Made by a program: the position numbers and the translations under genes. The notes beneath the pieces were generated by a model, which was not told where the DNA came from, made no database searches, and was given only the letters and a program-made list of their open reading frames with translations. DNA of 30,000 bases from Chrysomallon squamiferum (lineage: Eukaryota > Mollusca > Gastropoda > Neomphalida > Peltospiridae): assembly GCA_012295275.1 (NCBI GenBank), contig CM022673.1, positions 6,490,311 through 6,520,310 on the forward strand, read 5' to 3'. Of the stretch, positions 1-11,829 are shown one piece after another (the first letter of the stretch is position 1; the number at the start of each line of letters is the position of its first letter).

Positions 1-708
1 GAATATGTAATTTTATATAAATATTATTTATTACAGATATAAAATTAAAGGAGAAAATGTATAAAAATATTTTAAAAAAAATGTTTAATCAGACATTTCG
101 TTAGCAGTGTGTAGTATCTTTAACTTCACAGTATGTTTGAATTATTAAATTATAAAATAACAAATAAATAAAAGTAAATAAATAAATAATTAAATAAATA
201 AATAAGAAGACGATATAAAATTAATAATAATAAAGTAAAACAGAACTAATAATTAAAAAGTAAAATAAAATAAAAAAAACTGTTTAATAATAATAAAAAC
301 ACAGAATACGAGTAACACATACAATACACTCACAGTGAAGGTCACTTGAACCATAAGCTGTAAATTAAGTACAAGTATCAGTTATGTAACTATTATTAGG
401 TAAAAAGCTGAGCAGACTGTCAAGAGTGATAAATGGCTGTTTTGAAAACACTGTATTGCAGTTAATTCTTTCATCATTGTTTTAAAAACTTCCATTTCAA
501 CGTTGGAAGAGCATACAGTAAAGGAGATCCAGATTCTGCATATTTTTTAAAAGAAAAATAACAGTTATCTGATTTTTAGAAGATTACTTTTTCTTGCTTT
601 TTTTTTTTCAGTGCAGTGATTGTTGTAAAGCATATCTATCTGTCCATATATTGTTGTAAAAATCCATAGTTTACTATCATAAAATAATCCATTTTTATCT
701 AATTATCA

Positions 709-734
709 ATCTATCTATCTATCTATCTATCTAT
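709..734. repeat. (ATCT)n microsatellite
   Basis: About six perfect copies of the tetranucleotide, with degenerate copies continuing to about 785. Confidence 0.9.
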
Positions 735-1801
735 CCATGCATCAATTAATCCATTCATCTCTATGCCTATCTACCTATCTGCCTATGCAGAAAGTTAGAA
801 CTGCAGCCTCCCTGTACATAAATATTAATGAAAAATATTTTCCATTTTATAAATATGATGTAACTTCCATCAGAAAAGGTTTGATTGGAGGAAATTATAC
901 TTTCTGAACTTCTACAGTTTCATCATGCATATTAAAAGAGGACAAAATTTTTAACATGAATACAAAACAGATTTATTCTAGTAGCTAGTATCAATTTAAA
1001 AAAAAATTTGTTTTCAGTACTTCATTTAAATTTCAAAATGCTGAGGTATTCTTACACAAAGGAAAATGTTGCCTGTTTTCGTTTTGCTCTTTATTTTAAT
1101 GAATATGTTTAGCTTGTTGTCAATGCACTCAATGGAAATAGCTGTATTTGTTGTATAAAATGGATAGCTTTTGCATACATTTATATCCCTGGGTTGAAAT
1201 AACACGTACATGCATACGTGCATAAATACACACATGCACACACATACAAATATATATATATACATATAATGTACTTAAATGTTTTATATTAAATATATGT
1301 ACATTTCAGAATATATATATATATATAAAGAGCAATATATTAATTCTGAAATATTAATTTTGTGATTTAAAAAACATTTTAAAATGTTAATGTCCACATA
1401 ATACTAACAGAATGCGTGACTCATTTTGCATCTACATTTCTGCATGCTTTTTGCACTGAATATAATCCCTTTGTAATATAGTAGTATGTAATAGTTCTCA
1501 TGTGATGATGTTACTCAGTGCCTGTACTGCTTCTGATGCTCCTAGATAAACTTGACTAGTTTATGATGGGTTGTTGACATTAAAAAAAAATCTTGCCTTG
1601 TGTCTTTGATCTGTGGGTGATAGTTGGCATAACAAAAAAAAAAAAAAATTCAGTGATATTCTGTGTTACATGGCAGTTACAAAATTCAAATTTATGTGTT
1701 AGTTCGTAGTTCTTTGTAGGTGTAAGAAAAATGTATCCCAAACAATAATATTTTGTATTGCTAACCTTTAAAAAATATACATATGTTCATGTTTCGTAAC
1801 T

Positions 1802-1854
1802 AGTTGTTACAATAAAACAAACAAACAAACAAACCCCCACCCCACCAAAAAAAA

Positions 1855-1885
<31 letters not shown>

Positions 1886-2276
1886 GAAAAAGTGTAATAA
1901 TATTCTATATTATATAATAAATTTTAAATATAAATATATTCATGGCCAATAGATTGTAACAAAGTGCCACCCCTTACCCCTCCCAAAAAAACCCCAACCT
2001 TTCCAAGAAACAAACAAATAAATAAATAAAACAACCCCTTCCTCAACAAAAAAAAAAAACAAAAAACTATGTGTAATAATAATCAGTATTACATGGCAGT
2101 TATTAATTTGGCTATAGTCTGTGGTTTGTTGTTGGCACTTGCGATAGCTGCACATGGCAGTCAGAATGAGCAATATCAAATGTCATTACATGGTTAAAAG
2201 TCCCAGGCTTTGGTTTCATGGCATTTTCCATTTATATATCTAGCTGTCAGAATAGCTCAAGCAAGTCTGTATGGGG

Positions 2277-2310
<34 letters not shown>
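1802..2310. repeat. A-rich tracts and simple repeats
   Basis: An (AAAC)n stretch is followed by a long interrupted A run (about 1847-1890), A/C-rich sequence to 2060 and a pure run of 34 A at 2277-2310. A poly-A after a short C-rich leader could mark decayed retroposons, but I see no target-site duplication or recognisable body. Confidence 0.7.
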
Positions 2311-2314
<4 letters not shown>

Positions 2315-2972
2315 GAAACATTTGTTTTACAACTTGTTGCCTCATTTTAGGGGTTTTTTTTAGGTTTTTTTTTACTTCTTAAGGAATGTATTGAAAAGTA
2401 CAAATTACAAATGAAATTTAAAAAAAAAAAAAAAACCCACACCCCCTCCCCCCAAGATTATATATAACTTGACTGAGTAGGTATTTGAGTTAATTAAGTT
2501 GGTATTTTGGGGGACTTAATGATAGTTTGAAAGTGCAGTACCTTTTTTTTTTAATGTTTATTTTTTTAAACTTTTTATTTAAATCAGAATTTGTTGGAAT
2601 TCATGACTCATCTGATCTAATTCTAATTTTGTTCTGAATCTGATAAATAAAATACTCTGGTTTGGATGGGAAAATGAAAATGTGAAGAGGCAGAGGAAAT
2701 TAACTCTTTTCATTGGGTCTTTTTAAAAAAAAAATTATCAGTTTTTAAACAAATATTAATACATTGTGAGGCTATATAAATTATTGTTACACAGTAATAA
2801 TGGTAATAAATACATTGTAACAACAGTGTAATTGTTAATAGTATAACATTGTTAGACTGTATCAACAGTGTACTTTATAACAGTTTAACATCATGAATAA
2901 CAATATTACTACCACTGCACTGTATAACAGAACTGACTATAGTATGTAATAAAAGTAGTTATGGTAGTGTAG

Positions 2973-2982
2973 AAGCAGCAGC

Positions 2983-3016
<34 letters not shown>

Positions 3017-3375
3017 CAGGTAATAATGATTTTTATAATTAGGAAGAAGAAGAAAACAAATATCTACTCAAACTTTGTCCAAAAAGGTTAAACATTTATT
3101 ATTTATCAGAAAAATACACATCATTTCCATTCTTCTTTGTTTATCTAATAGAATAGCAAATACCATCATCTTTAGCAACAACAACGATATAGTAATAAAA
3201 TTAATAATAATGATAGTAATAATAATAATATAATAGAAGTAGAAATAACAACAACAACAACAACAGTATTAATAATAAAAATACAACTGCTACTACCACA
3301 ACTACTTCTACTACTACTACTACTAATAATACTACTACTACTACTACTAATAATAATAATAGTACTAGTAGTAAT
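2973..3375. repeat. Compound trinucleotide region (AGT, AAT, ACA, ACT)
   Basis: Pure AGT repeats (about 2982-3015) are followed, from 3170, by AAT, ACA and ACT runs that grade into one another. Open frames here give only polySer, polyVal or polyLeu proteins. Confidence 0.85.
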
Positions 3376-3724
3376 AAGCAAATCACTTCAAGACTGAATC
3401 CAAAAAGGCTAAAAGCTGTTGGAAGCAGTTGGTTCACGCAGAGTGTTAACCTCTGTACCTGTGTGTTTATCTAGTAGTAACAGCTGGGCTGTGTTGTTTT
3501 TCCACTGCGGAATGCATGTTGATCATCTTGAAAGATGTCAGCCAAAAATATCAAGCTTTAGTGGGATTTTGTGCCGTGTTAATGGTCTGGGCAGAAGGCA
3601 TGTGCTAAAAACTCTGCTGCTGGTTATCACATGATGATGTCTGCGCAGTAAAACTCCTATTAGCTTGTTTATCACTTACCTGTCATAATCTGACCTCAGT
3701 GAACAGAAAACATCTTTTCACTGT

Positions 3725-4078
3725 GTGTGTTTCCGTTTTTTTGTGAACACATGGGTGCCTCCATTTTTGTGAACATGGGTGCCTGTGTGTGTGTGTGTGT
3801 GAATGAATGCCTGATTTGCATATATATATGTCTGTGTGTGTGTATGTGTCTGTGTGTGTGTGTGATTCCGTTTTTGTGAACATGGGTGCCTGTGTATATG
3901 AATGAATGCCTGATTTGCATATATATGTCTGTGTGTATGTGTGTGTGTGTTTCCGTTTTTGTGAATATGGGTGCCCGTGTGTATGAATGAATGCCTGAAT
4001 TGCATCTATATCAGTGTGTGTGTGTGTCTGTGTGTTACGAGTGTGTGTGTGTGTGTGTGTGTGTGTCTAGATGTCTCT
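3725..4078. repeat. TG-rich minisatellite with about 85-135 bp units
   Basis: Three copies of a unit made of ccgtttttgtgaa, catgggtgcc, gaatgaatgcctga and ttgcatatata, followed by a TG run, begin at 3733, 3868 and 3953. Unit length varies through the TG run and a 24-bp internal duplication. Two copies contain the octamer ATTTGCAT. A TG array closes the block at about 4070. Confidence 0.85.
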
Positions 4079-4836
4079 GTGTGTTTGAGTGACCCTGTGT
4101 ATGTATTTGTATGTTAAAATGCATGTACATTTTTATAAATACATACATAATATCCAAATATATTAATCTACAATTTATGTTTTCATAATTATGTACTTTG
4201 TTAAAATATTTTAATGGCTGTAGGTTGTGTAGGATTTTATTTCCATGTAGTTAATGAAATAGTATATTTTTATTATTAATATTCTGTTTTTTCCCTAATC
4301 CATGTCCAACCTTCATTTCATTTCTCTTCTTATTTACTTATGATTGCTCTTCTTGCAAAACTTTTTTTCTAGTTCCAGACAAATTCAAACACACACCTGG
4401 TGTTTTCATTATTTTATGAACAATGCATTTCTCATTATGAACTGATTTATCTTATTTCACATTCCACGCCAGTTTTTGTTTTTATTGTCTAAAATTTAAA
4501 TGAATAATAATAATAATAATAATAATGTTGATCATGATATGTTTTGCACATTCCAGTACCAGTATTATTTCAGGACAGAAATATCAGTTTTCCTTTTTCT
4601 CCAAAACATTCTGGTCATGTTAATCAATGCATATATATATATATATATTCTTGTATGTACTGCCTTGTTGGAAGATATGAATATTGGTAATAATTTATGT
4701 TTATTTAACTGTGTTTTTTTTTTTTTTTGGCAATCATTTTAAGACATTATAAACCATATTCACTATTAGGTGTTAAATAATGACACAGTGGAACAAGAAG
4801 AAAGCCAGTATTTCTGGCACTAACAACCAAAGTTAC

Positions 4837-5000
4837 AATTTAATCTTTGTAGTGTGACAAGAGAATTTCCTGTTTCCAGGAAATTTACGATTCAGAGTTT
4901 AATACCTACTCTGTCTGTCTACATACATTTTGATGTGGAGATTTGCAAGTTGTGCTTTGTTAGATAAATTTTCACCTGAATGTGGTTTAGCAGTGTAAAT
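4837..5000. repeat. Dispersed repeat, copy 1
   Basis: This segment is alignable with 10885-11039, best over its last 75 bases (shared strings ttttgatgtg and ttagcagtgtaaat). A nine-base perfect stem, AATTTCCTG with CAGGAAATT around a four-base loop (4864-4885), lies near its start. It is probably an old non-coding transposon fragment; the class is not recognisable. Confidence 0.75.
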
Positions 5001-5416
5001 CTTTTCATTTATCATTGAGGGTAGCTTGACATTTGAGAGATATCTTTTGAAAAATTAAGCTAAATTATCAGATCTTGGAATGTAGACTATACACATCCTG
5101 TATATTTCTGAATTTTGTATTTTTAGGAGAATAGCATAACCGAAAATAACAAAATATAAAACGTAACTGGCAACTTTTAATTCTTCCTTCATTATTAATG
5201 ATTTTTTCAGATTTTTTAAACATACGTTATTTATTTAAATTACAGTGTGGGAGGTGTTAATATATTCATCATGTATTTAAAAAAAAAAAATATATAACAA
5301 AATATTCAAAGCTCTTCTTGGTTAAATCTGCAGACAGGAAATTCTCACCAAGCTAATAATGTGCATTGAAAAATTATTTTATTTGATTTTATTTGACTTC
5401 AATGCATGTGAGCCAG

Positions 5417-5524
5417 GCTACAAAGATCTGACACACACACACACACACAGACACACATGTGTGTGCACATATACACACAGATAGACATGTGCATGCACGC
5501 ACGCACATACGCACATACACACAC
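5417..5524. repeat. (CA)n and CA-rich repeat
   Basis: CA repeats interrupted by TG, GC and AT steps; a simple-sequence tract with no coding content. Confidence 0.85.
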
Positions 5525-5529
5525 TAGTA

Positions 5530-5700
5530 CAAGCACCTGTCATCACTTAGGTGACACGGGTTTGTTTACACAGGGGCGTGGTGACAAAATGGCAGCTTTT
5601 CAGGTTGTTTATTATCAGGTCACAGAGTGAGAGTGGCTCACTGAGGAGTCGGAACAACGTCTAGTTTACTTTTCACATACACAGTTTATCTTGGGCAAGT
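5530..5700. other. Non-repetitive island, possible cis-regulatory DNA
   Basis: The stretch lacks the simple repeats around it and is GC-richer. Visible motif-like strings are gtttgtttacac (forkhead-like), ggggcgtgg (KLF/Sp-like) and caaaatggc (YY1-like). Motif matches of this length arise by chance; no conservation can be shown from one sequence. Confidence 0.3.
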
Positions 5701-5887
5701 TTTGCTTCCTTTATTTTTAAAACTTTTTATTATTTTTTTTTTTTGAAAACCTTCACATATAAAATTGTTGTTTTTTCCTCCCAAAGTGATAAAGTTTTAT
5801 CTTTAAAAAATTGAAGCATCTCTTTATCATTCTTGTTTTGTTTTGTTTATTTATTTATTTACTGTTATTTTTTTGTTGTTTTTTTTT

Positions 5888-5907
5888 TGTTGTTGTTGTT
5901 GTTGTGG

Positions 5908-5940
<33 letters not shown>
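5888..5940. repeat. (GTT)n and (ATT)n microsatellites
   Basis: Adjacent GTT and ATT arrays of about seven and ten copies; frames through them yield polyTyr, polyIle and polyVal. Confidence 0.9.
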
Positions 5941-5941
<1 letters not shown>

Positions 5942-6244
5942 TGTTGTTATTGTGTTTCCCTTCTTAAAAACACTAACAGAGTCTTCCAATTTTATTTTAC
6001 TCAGTTTTGCTTCAGCGTGCTTCCTATTCTTTTGTTTTTCCTTCTTATTTTTAATATTTTTGTTTTATTTTATTTCTTATTAATATTCCTCTTTAATTAG
6101 ACACCAGCAACTACTTTATTTTCAATAATATGTTATTTTATTTTGTTATTATATTATTATTTCTCTTTAATAAGAAACCAACATCAGCTTTAATTTCCTT
6201 TTTTTATCATCATGTTTTTGTATGGTTATTTATAATATGCATGT

Positions 6245-6246
<2 letters not shown>

Positions 6247-6299
<53 letters not shown>

Positions 6300-6310
6300 C
6301 ACACACACAC
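6247..6310. repeat. (CA)n microsatellite
   Basis: About 64 bases of CA with a single phase slip near 6298. Confidence 0.95.
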
Positions 6311-7248
6311 ATGCTTACATTTGATATATTTTGTTGTAAGTTCCTCCCCTACGGAGAGCACCGCCAGTAAGTCTGTGATTAGAAATATATGGGATGTCAA
6401 GAATTGTTATCAGTGTGGTTTTCAGAGTTCATCTGGCACCAAATTATCATGCCAGAGAAGAAAAATATAACAGCATCTTGTTGCCATAGCAATAAGCATG
6501 CATTTTAAAATATGTTCCGTAGGAGATAACGAGAAATTTAAACCAGCTGATGTGAGAAAATGCCTGAATAAGACATTTTCAAAACATTAGAAATAAATAA
6601 ATGAATTAATGACATATGAAAGTTTATTTTTTTTTAAAAAACTGTTTGACTCTGCAAACAATAATATTCATAAAACTGTTTAATAAAAAACACATTCAAC
6701 TGTAAACTGTATTTTAAAAGTCATGTTATATTGAAGTTTCACATGCAAGCAGTGTAGTTATTAACTGCTCAGTGACAGATACAGAAGCACATATACACGT
6801 ATTGTTCACCGATATGTCAAAATATAATTTAATGTCTAACTGATGTTGTGTCACAATGAAAAAAACAATTTGAAAAGAAAAAAATACAATAAGTAATAAA
6901 AAAAGAATTCAGTGTTGTAGAACAAGTAGAAAAAGAAAAATTTAACAATAACAAAAAGAACCACATTATATTTAAAAAAAAAAAAAAACCAACAACAAAA
7001 AAAGATATTCACCCCCTGCAAAAAATACTAACCCCCCCCTTAAAAAAAAATCCAACAACTAAACAAAACAAATGCCAGTAAATGAATAAGAAATACAATG
7101 AAAATTATATCTTAATTTATCTGCATGCCAAGATATTTTCTTTCATTTCTTTCTTTCTGAATTTTTTTTTTTCCTTTGTATTTCAGCAATGAATAGTTAT
7201 ATGACATTTCTTGATAAGAATTTCTGTTGTATAATTATCCCAGGATAA

Positions 7249-7274
7249 TTTTTTTTTTTTTTTTTTTTTTTTTT
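7249..7274. repeat. Poly-T run
   Basis: A run of 26 T inside AT-rich sequence. Confidence 0.9.
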
Positions 7275-7459
7275 CTGTGAGAAAGTAGCAGTCCTAGTTG
7301 TTGTGTGTGTTTTTTTGTTTGAAAAGAATATAATGGATGGTTTGTTGTATCTACTGTGATTTTGATTCATGCACTGATGTGTTTTGTGAATGGATTGTCC
7401 TAACCCTGTGTAGCCAGTGCAGGTTTTTTCTTCACAGACCAAACTGGTGTATATATATA

Positions 7460-7840
7460 TATATTAGCAGACAAAACCTGTACATACACTAAACCTGATC
7501 ATACGTTAAACCTATAAATACAGGCCCCTAAAATGTTTATACTGGTATATGTGTGTATACAGACAAATCCTGTGTTCAAATAAAACCTTTTATATACAGA
7601 CCCAAAATGTTTATACTCATATAATTGCGTGTATACAGACAAAACCTGTGTACAAACAAAACCTTATATATACAGGCCTAAACATACATACATGTATATG
7701 CACACATATGTACATATACATACATATATACATACATACACATTAAATCTGGGGATACAGACAAAAGTCTATAAAACACATTTATACTAAACCTAAATAT
7801 ACTTAACAAACTTTATATACAGACAAAACCTTTTGAAGGA
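7460..7840. repeat. Degenerate tandem repeat, about 75-bp period
   Basis: The string cagacaaaacctg or close variants recurs at 7468, 7560, 7636, 7758 and 7820, and aaaatgtttatact recurs at 7530 and 7605. The array is interrupted by a (TACA)n tract at about 7680-7745. Confidence 0.8.
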
Positions 7841-8039
7841 ACTAACTTGTCTGTTGTGTATATGTACTGTTTAATCATCTGCATGGAACAAACCTATTAG
7901 AACAGACCAGACTCAAATCATACAATTTAAGGAACTCGTTTATTTGTTCATTATGATCACAACACTAAGAGTTAAGAAAGGAACCCCACTTGAACAACAC
8001 ATTAACATCATGTGAACTCTTTCATACATCTTTCCATGC

Positions 8040-8380
8040 ACCGAAAAGCAAAACAGCACGTGCAAACAGTCACGGAGGGGCTCTGGTTGGAATGGGAAAT
8101 GAATCGATTAGTACGCCGACGGAGAAGTGATTAAAAACTGTGGACCCCCGCAGGCGAGAGTGCTAATCAAAGCACCAGTCGGCCTCTGACTGCTGGTCAC
8201 ATGCAAATGATTTATTCAGCGCCCAGGAGTTGTGAAAAGTGATATTCTTTTTTTCCTATACAATGACGGATCAATTGAACCGGGCATGGAATTCGAGGAA
8301 ATCTTTTGTTGTGCAAATTTCCAGATTTCTCTCGCCTGTCACTAAGTACCAGTGACCCCAGTGTGGCACGCGCTGCCTTA
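8040..8380. other. GC-richer unique island, candidate enhancer
   Basis: About 340 bases without simple repeats and with several CpG steps, unlike the rest of the presumed intron. It contains an E-box CACGTG (8057-8062), a TCF/LEF-like AATCAAAG (8165-8172) and a perfect octamer ATGCAAAT (8201-8208). No open frame here looks like a protein. A conserved regulatory element is one reading; a chance relic of older sequence is another. Confidence 0.35.
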
Positions 8381-8534
8381 CGTCTTTCAAGTATTATTAT
8401 TATTTTATTTTTTTATTTTATTTTATTTTTTTTCCTTCACGTTTTTGTTTGGGTTTATAACATTCATTTGATAAATAATTTATTCATTAGATATTTTTAT
8501 ATATTTTTTTATTTCTTCTAGCTGCTTTACAAAA

Positions 8535-8640
8535 ACTACTACTACTACTACTACTACTACTATTACTACTACTACTACTATACTTCTACTACTACCACTA
8601 CTACTACTGCTACTTCTACTACTACCACTACTACTACTAA
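8535..8640. repeat. (ACT)n microsatellite
   Basis: A long ACT array with a few substitutions; frames through it give polySer or polyVal on the reverse strand. Confidence 0.95.
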
Positions 8641-9290
8641 TAATAATAATGCAAAGAAAATAAAAGAAAATAACTTCCCTTAAAATCAATATAATTATAC
8701 TCCTGTATAATAATAGTAAATATAACAAACAAAAAATTGGTGAAAGAAAGATCTTGCATATATCAGAATTACTTAATTTTTGTTAAGAGAGAGAAACTAA
8801 AACTTACGCAAAACGCCTCCAAAAGCAGAACTTACCTTGAAAACAGTATTTTAGAGGCCAAAACATGTATTAATAACATAAAACACATTAAATAAATGAA
8901 AATCATATCAAAACTGTACAATACTTTAATACTATAATAAAAAAAAAAACCAACAACAATCTGGCAGTAAATAAATAATTATAACAAAATATCCTCCTTC
9001 CAACTGGTTTTCAAAACCTGACTTTGAGAGATGTGAATGGAAAGAGGCAGTAACTGATAGCAATTCTTTAGTCTGTTGTAAAAGAAACTGGCTATTTTTA
9101 GCACACACAACCCCCCCCCATATATATATATATATTTTTTTTTTCTTAACAAGATAGCGGTCTCTTACTGTGTGTGTTCTGAGAAACAATCAGGTAGCAT
9201 CCCACACACACAAACTCTGCCTTGCTGTGGGAGGAGGTGTGTGAATACTTCTGAAGATCTTGCTGCATGAGTTGCATTAATATATATGTT

Positions 9291-9630
9291 TAATCTTGCT
9301 GTGGAGGGTGTGTTAGTACTTTCAAATCTTGCTGTGGAGGGTGTGTTAGTACTTTTAAATCTTGCTGTGGAGGGTGTGTTACTACTTTTAAATCTTGCTG
9401 TGGAGGGTGTGTTACTGTTTTAAAATCTTGGTGTGGAGGGTGTGTTACTGTTTTAAAATCTTGGTGTGGAGGGTGTGTTAGTATTTTTAAATTTTGCTGT
9501 GGAGGGTGTGTTATTGTTTTTAAATCTTGTGCTGTGGAGGGTGTGTTAGTATTTTTAAATCTTGATGTGGAGGGTGTGTTAGTATTTTAAATCTTGCTGT
9601 GGAGGGTGTGTTAGTATTTTTAAATCTTGT
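9291..9630. repeat. 33-bp minisatellite, ten copies
   Basis: Ten copies share the core gtggagggtgtgtta, spaced 32 to 34 bases and joined by variants of aaatcttgct. Decayed single copies flank the array at about 9220, 9793, 9840 and 9881, as if an older, longer array had been eroded from both sides. Confidence 0.93.
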
Positions 9631-9989
9631 GAAAGGTATGTCCATACACATTTTTTTATATTTTTTTTAATTTTGTTAACATTTTTTTTAAGGATCTTGC
9701 ATTTCAACAACAACAAAAAAAGTATTATTATTATTTATTTTTTTTGATTACACCAAAATATCTTTCTAAATTAAGGTTATATATAAAACATTTTAAACCT
9801 TGCTGTGGAACGCATGTAAAAAAAAAACACCTACAAATATTTTAATCCTTTGCTGTGGAAGGTGTCCACAACACACTGTAGTACCTTGCTGTAGAGGGTA
9901 TATGTGTGTAAAATCCTCTCTTAAGGATGGTGCCTGCCATAATACTTTTTTTTTTTTTTTTTTCTTTCTGAAACAGCTGTGAAGGGTTC

Positions 9990-10180
9990 GTGTCAAAATT
10001 GCACCCACTGTTGGCTTTGCTTGCCTTCTGACACATTGGCAACAGGCCAGGCGGCTGAATGAAGCGGGTCTGTGGGCAAATCCACTGTGTCATGGATGTG
10101 GTTTTTCATGTCAGGCTCTGGTTACAGTTTTTGACATGGCCTGGGTCAAGGGGATTAGACTGTCATTTAGTGTTATGGTC
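9990..10180. other. Non-repetitive island, possible cis-regulatory DNA
   Basis: A unique, GC-richer stretch with a near-palindromic NF1-like site, TTGGC and GCCAG separated by five bases (10036-10050), and a GGATTA string near 10155. Function is conjecture. Confidence 0.25.
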
Positions 10181-10677
10181 TGTTTCAGAATACTCACACT
10201 AATTGTTTGTTTTTTTGTGGAGGTTTTTGTTTTTTTTAGTTATTACTGTAATTATTTATTTATTTATTTATTTATTTTTTATTTTTTTATTTTTAATTTT
10301 TTAAAGTATGTTATTTTTTTTATTTTTTTGTTTGATTAATGTGAAATGTCTAGGTAACAGATTACAGAAATAAAAGGTGTGGAGAAAGATATTTCTTTTT
10401 TTTTCCATTGTTTTGTCGTTACCAAGCAGATGTGTGTGAATGGCAGGACAGATGAGTATCAGGCCTGAGTACAGAGGTGGGGTTTGTGTGGGAGGGAGAA
10501 TGAAAGAGATCATTTGCATATGAACAAAAAGTTTGAGGCATCATGCTGCAGCTTTGGTCAGTTTACCTGTTTCAGCCATATTGGTGATGCAGGGTTGTTC
10601 TTCCTTAATGCACTAATTAAACATTTTCCATTCCAACCAGTACTCGATAATTATTTTGTTATGTCTGTTTGACATAC

Positions 10678-10830
10678 GTGTGTATGCATGCATGTATGTA
10701 TGTGTGTGTATATATATGTGTGTGTGTGTGTGTGAATGTGTTGGTATATGTGTATGTGTGTTATTTATGTATGTATTCATTCAAAATGTATGTGTGTGTG
10801 TGTGTGTGCGTGCGTGCGTGTGTGTATTAG
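10678..10830. repeat. (TG)n and (TA)n tracts
   Basis: Interrupted TG repeats with ATGT and TGCG variants; the open frames on both strands are low-complexity shadows. Confidence 0.9.
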
Positions 10831-10884
10831 TATTAATTGATCTACGAGTGTTGTATGATGATACAAGAAAAACACTAGATTTAA

Positions 10885-11039
10885 AATTTAACCTTTGCAG
10901 TATGACAATAATTTCTATCCATGAAATATATGATACAGAGTTTCTGTCTATATATATTTTGATGTGAAGATTCATAAGTTATGGTTAGTTAGATAGATAT
11001 TCACCTAAATGATGTTTAGCAGTGTAAATTTGTGTGTGT
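10885..11039. repeat. Dispersed repeat, copy 2
   Basis: Same orientation as the copy at 4837-5000, roughly three quarters identical by eye, with a few short gaps. The hairpin near the start is partly kept (ATTTC and GAAAT arms). Both copies end at the same string, gtttagcagtgtaaat. Confidence 0.75.
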
Positions 11040-11829
11040 CTTCTGTTTCAGAGATACTGAGAGAAGTATTAATTATTAATCAGTTTAGAGTAACATAAAA
11101 ATGACTCACACAGGTATATTTAAAGGTATGGGAAATTCACATGAAACTCTGTGATTAAGTATTAAAGTATATTTACAATCTGTTTCCAGTTTAGATAATG
11201 CTTAAGAGTGGTTCTGTTATGTTTATATACACAGTTTAAAGAGAAGGAAAAAAAAGAATGTTAAGGAGTAAAGTTTATTGAACTGATTTATATATGTGAT
11301 ATTTGTTAGATATATTTATGTGGGTATTGTGTGTTTGACTATAGCTTGTACACTTTAGTATATGTCTGTCAATAAATTTTTAAAATATTTTATATATTGT
11401 CAGCCCTTGCATGAAGTTGAGTGTGTATGTTTGCGTGTGTGTGTGCATATATATACAGATGTGTTTCATGTATTAATAAAGTTACTGTATATCAGATTAT
11501 CTAAACTGAAAATGATCCCAAAACTCCAGTATACTTTTACACATATACAAATGTGGTTATATATTACACAATACCAACCAGGAAGCAAACAGAGGTAATG
11601 CCAACATGATTTCAGTTCTTTCAGATATTTCTGAAAAGTATAATAAATCTCACCCACACACATAGAAAGAGAAACAACCATACAGAAACATATATGCATG
11701 TAACAAATGAATACATAAAAGCATAATTTCAGTCATAAATATTGCGATAGGTCATGAAAAAATGTACATTCTGTATTAAAAACGAAGACACTTGAAATAT
11801 AAATATAATGTTTTCTGTTTTGTTTTCAG

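Larger units (their letters stand above)
1..11829 (+). other. Presumed intron 1 (or upstream flank) without recognised exons
   Basis: Exon 2 starts in phase 1, so an upstream exon carrying the signal peptide must exist. I could not find a convincing one here: no Met-led hydrophobic stretch is followed by a strong phase-1 donor. The region is AT-rich and filled with poly-A/T runs, tri- and dinucleotide arrays, three minisatellite-like blocks (3725-4020, 7460-7840, 9291-9630), two copies of a dispersed repeat (4837-5000 and 10885-11039) and a few non-repetitive islands (3390-3680, 5530-5700, 6340-6560, 8040-8380, 9990-10180, 10400-10640). Stretches such as 1-700, 2310-2960 and 6560-7140 show nothing but AT-rich sequence. 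Confidence 0.7.

Noticed and set aside
2277-2310. Poly-A tail of a processed pseudogene or SINE
   Set aside because: No recognisable body upstream, no promoter boxes and no target-site duplication.
3696-4005. His/Thr-rich frames on the reverse strand
   Set aside because: Translations of a TG minisatellite; no unique protein content.
9291-9630. CRISPR-like regularity
   Set aside because: Units are contiguous without unique spacers, in an intron-bearing eukaryotic gene; this is a minisatellite.
10136-10339. Met-led hydrophobic frame that could be a signal-peptide exon 1
   Set aside because: It begins with a plausible signal-like stretch, but no good phase-1 donor follows, the tail is T-run coding, and the same pattern arises from T-rich DNA. 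Exon 1 is more likely upstream.
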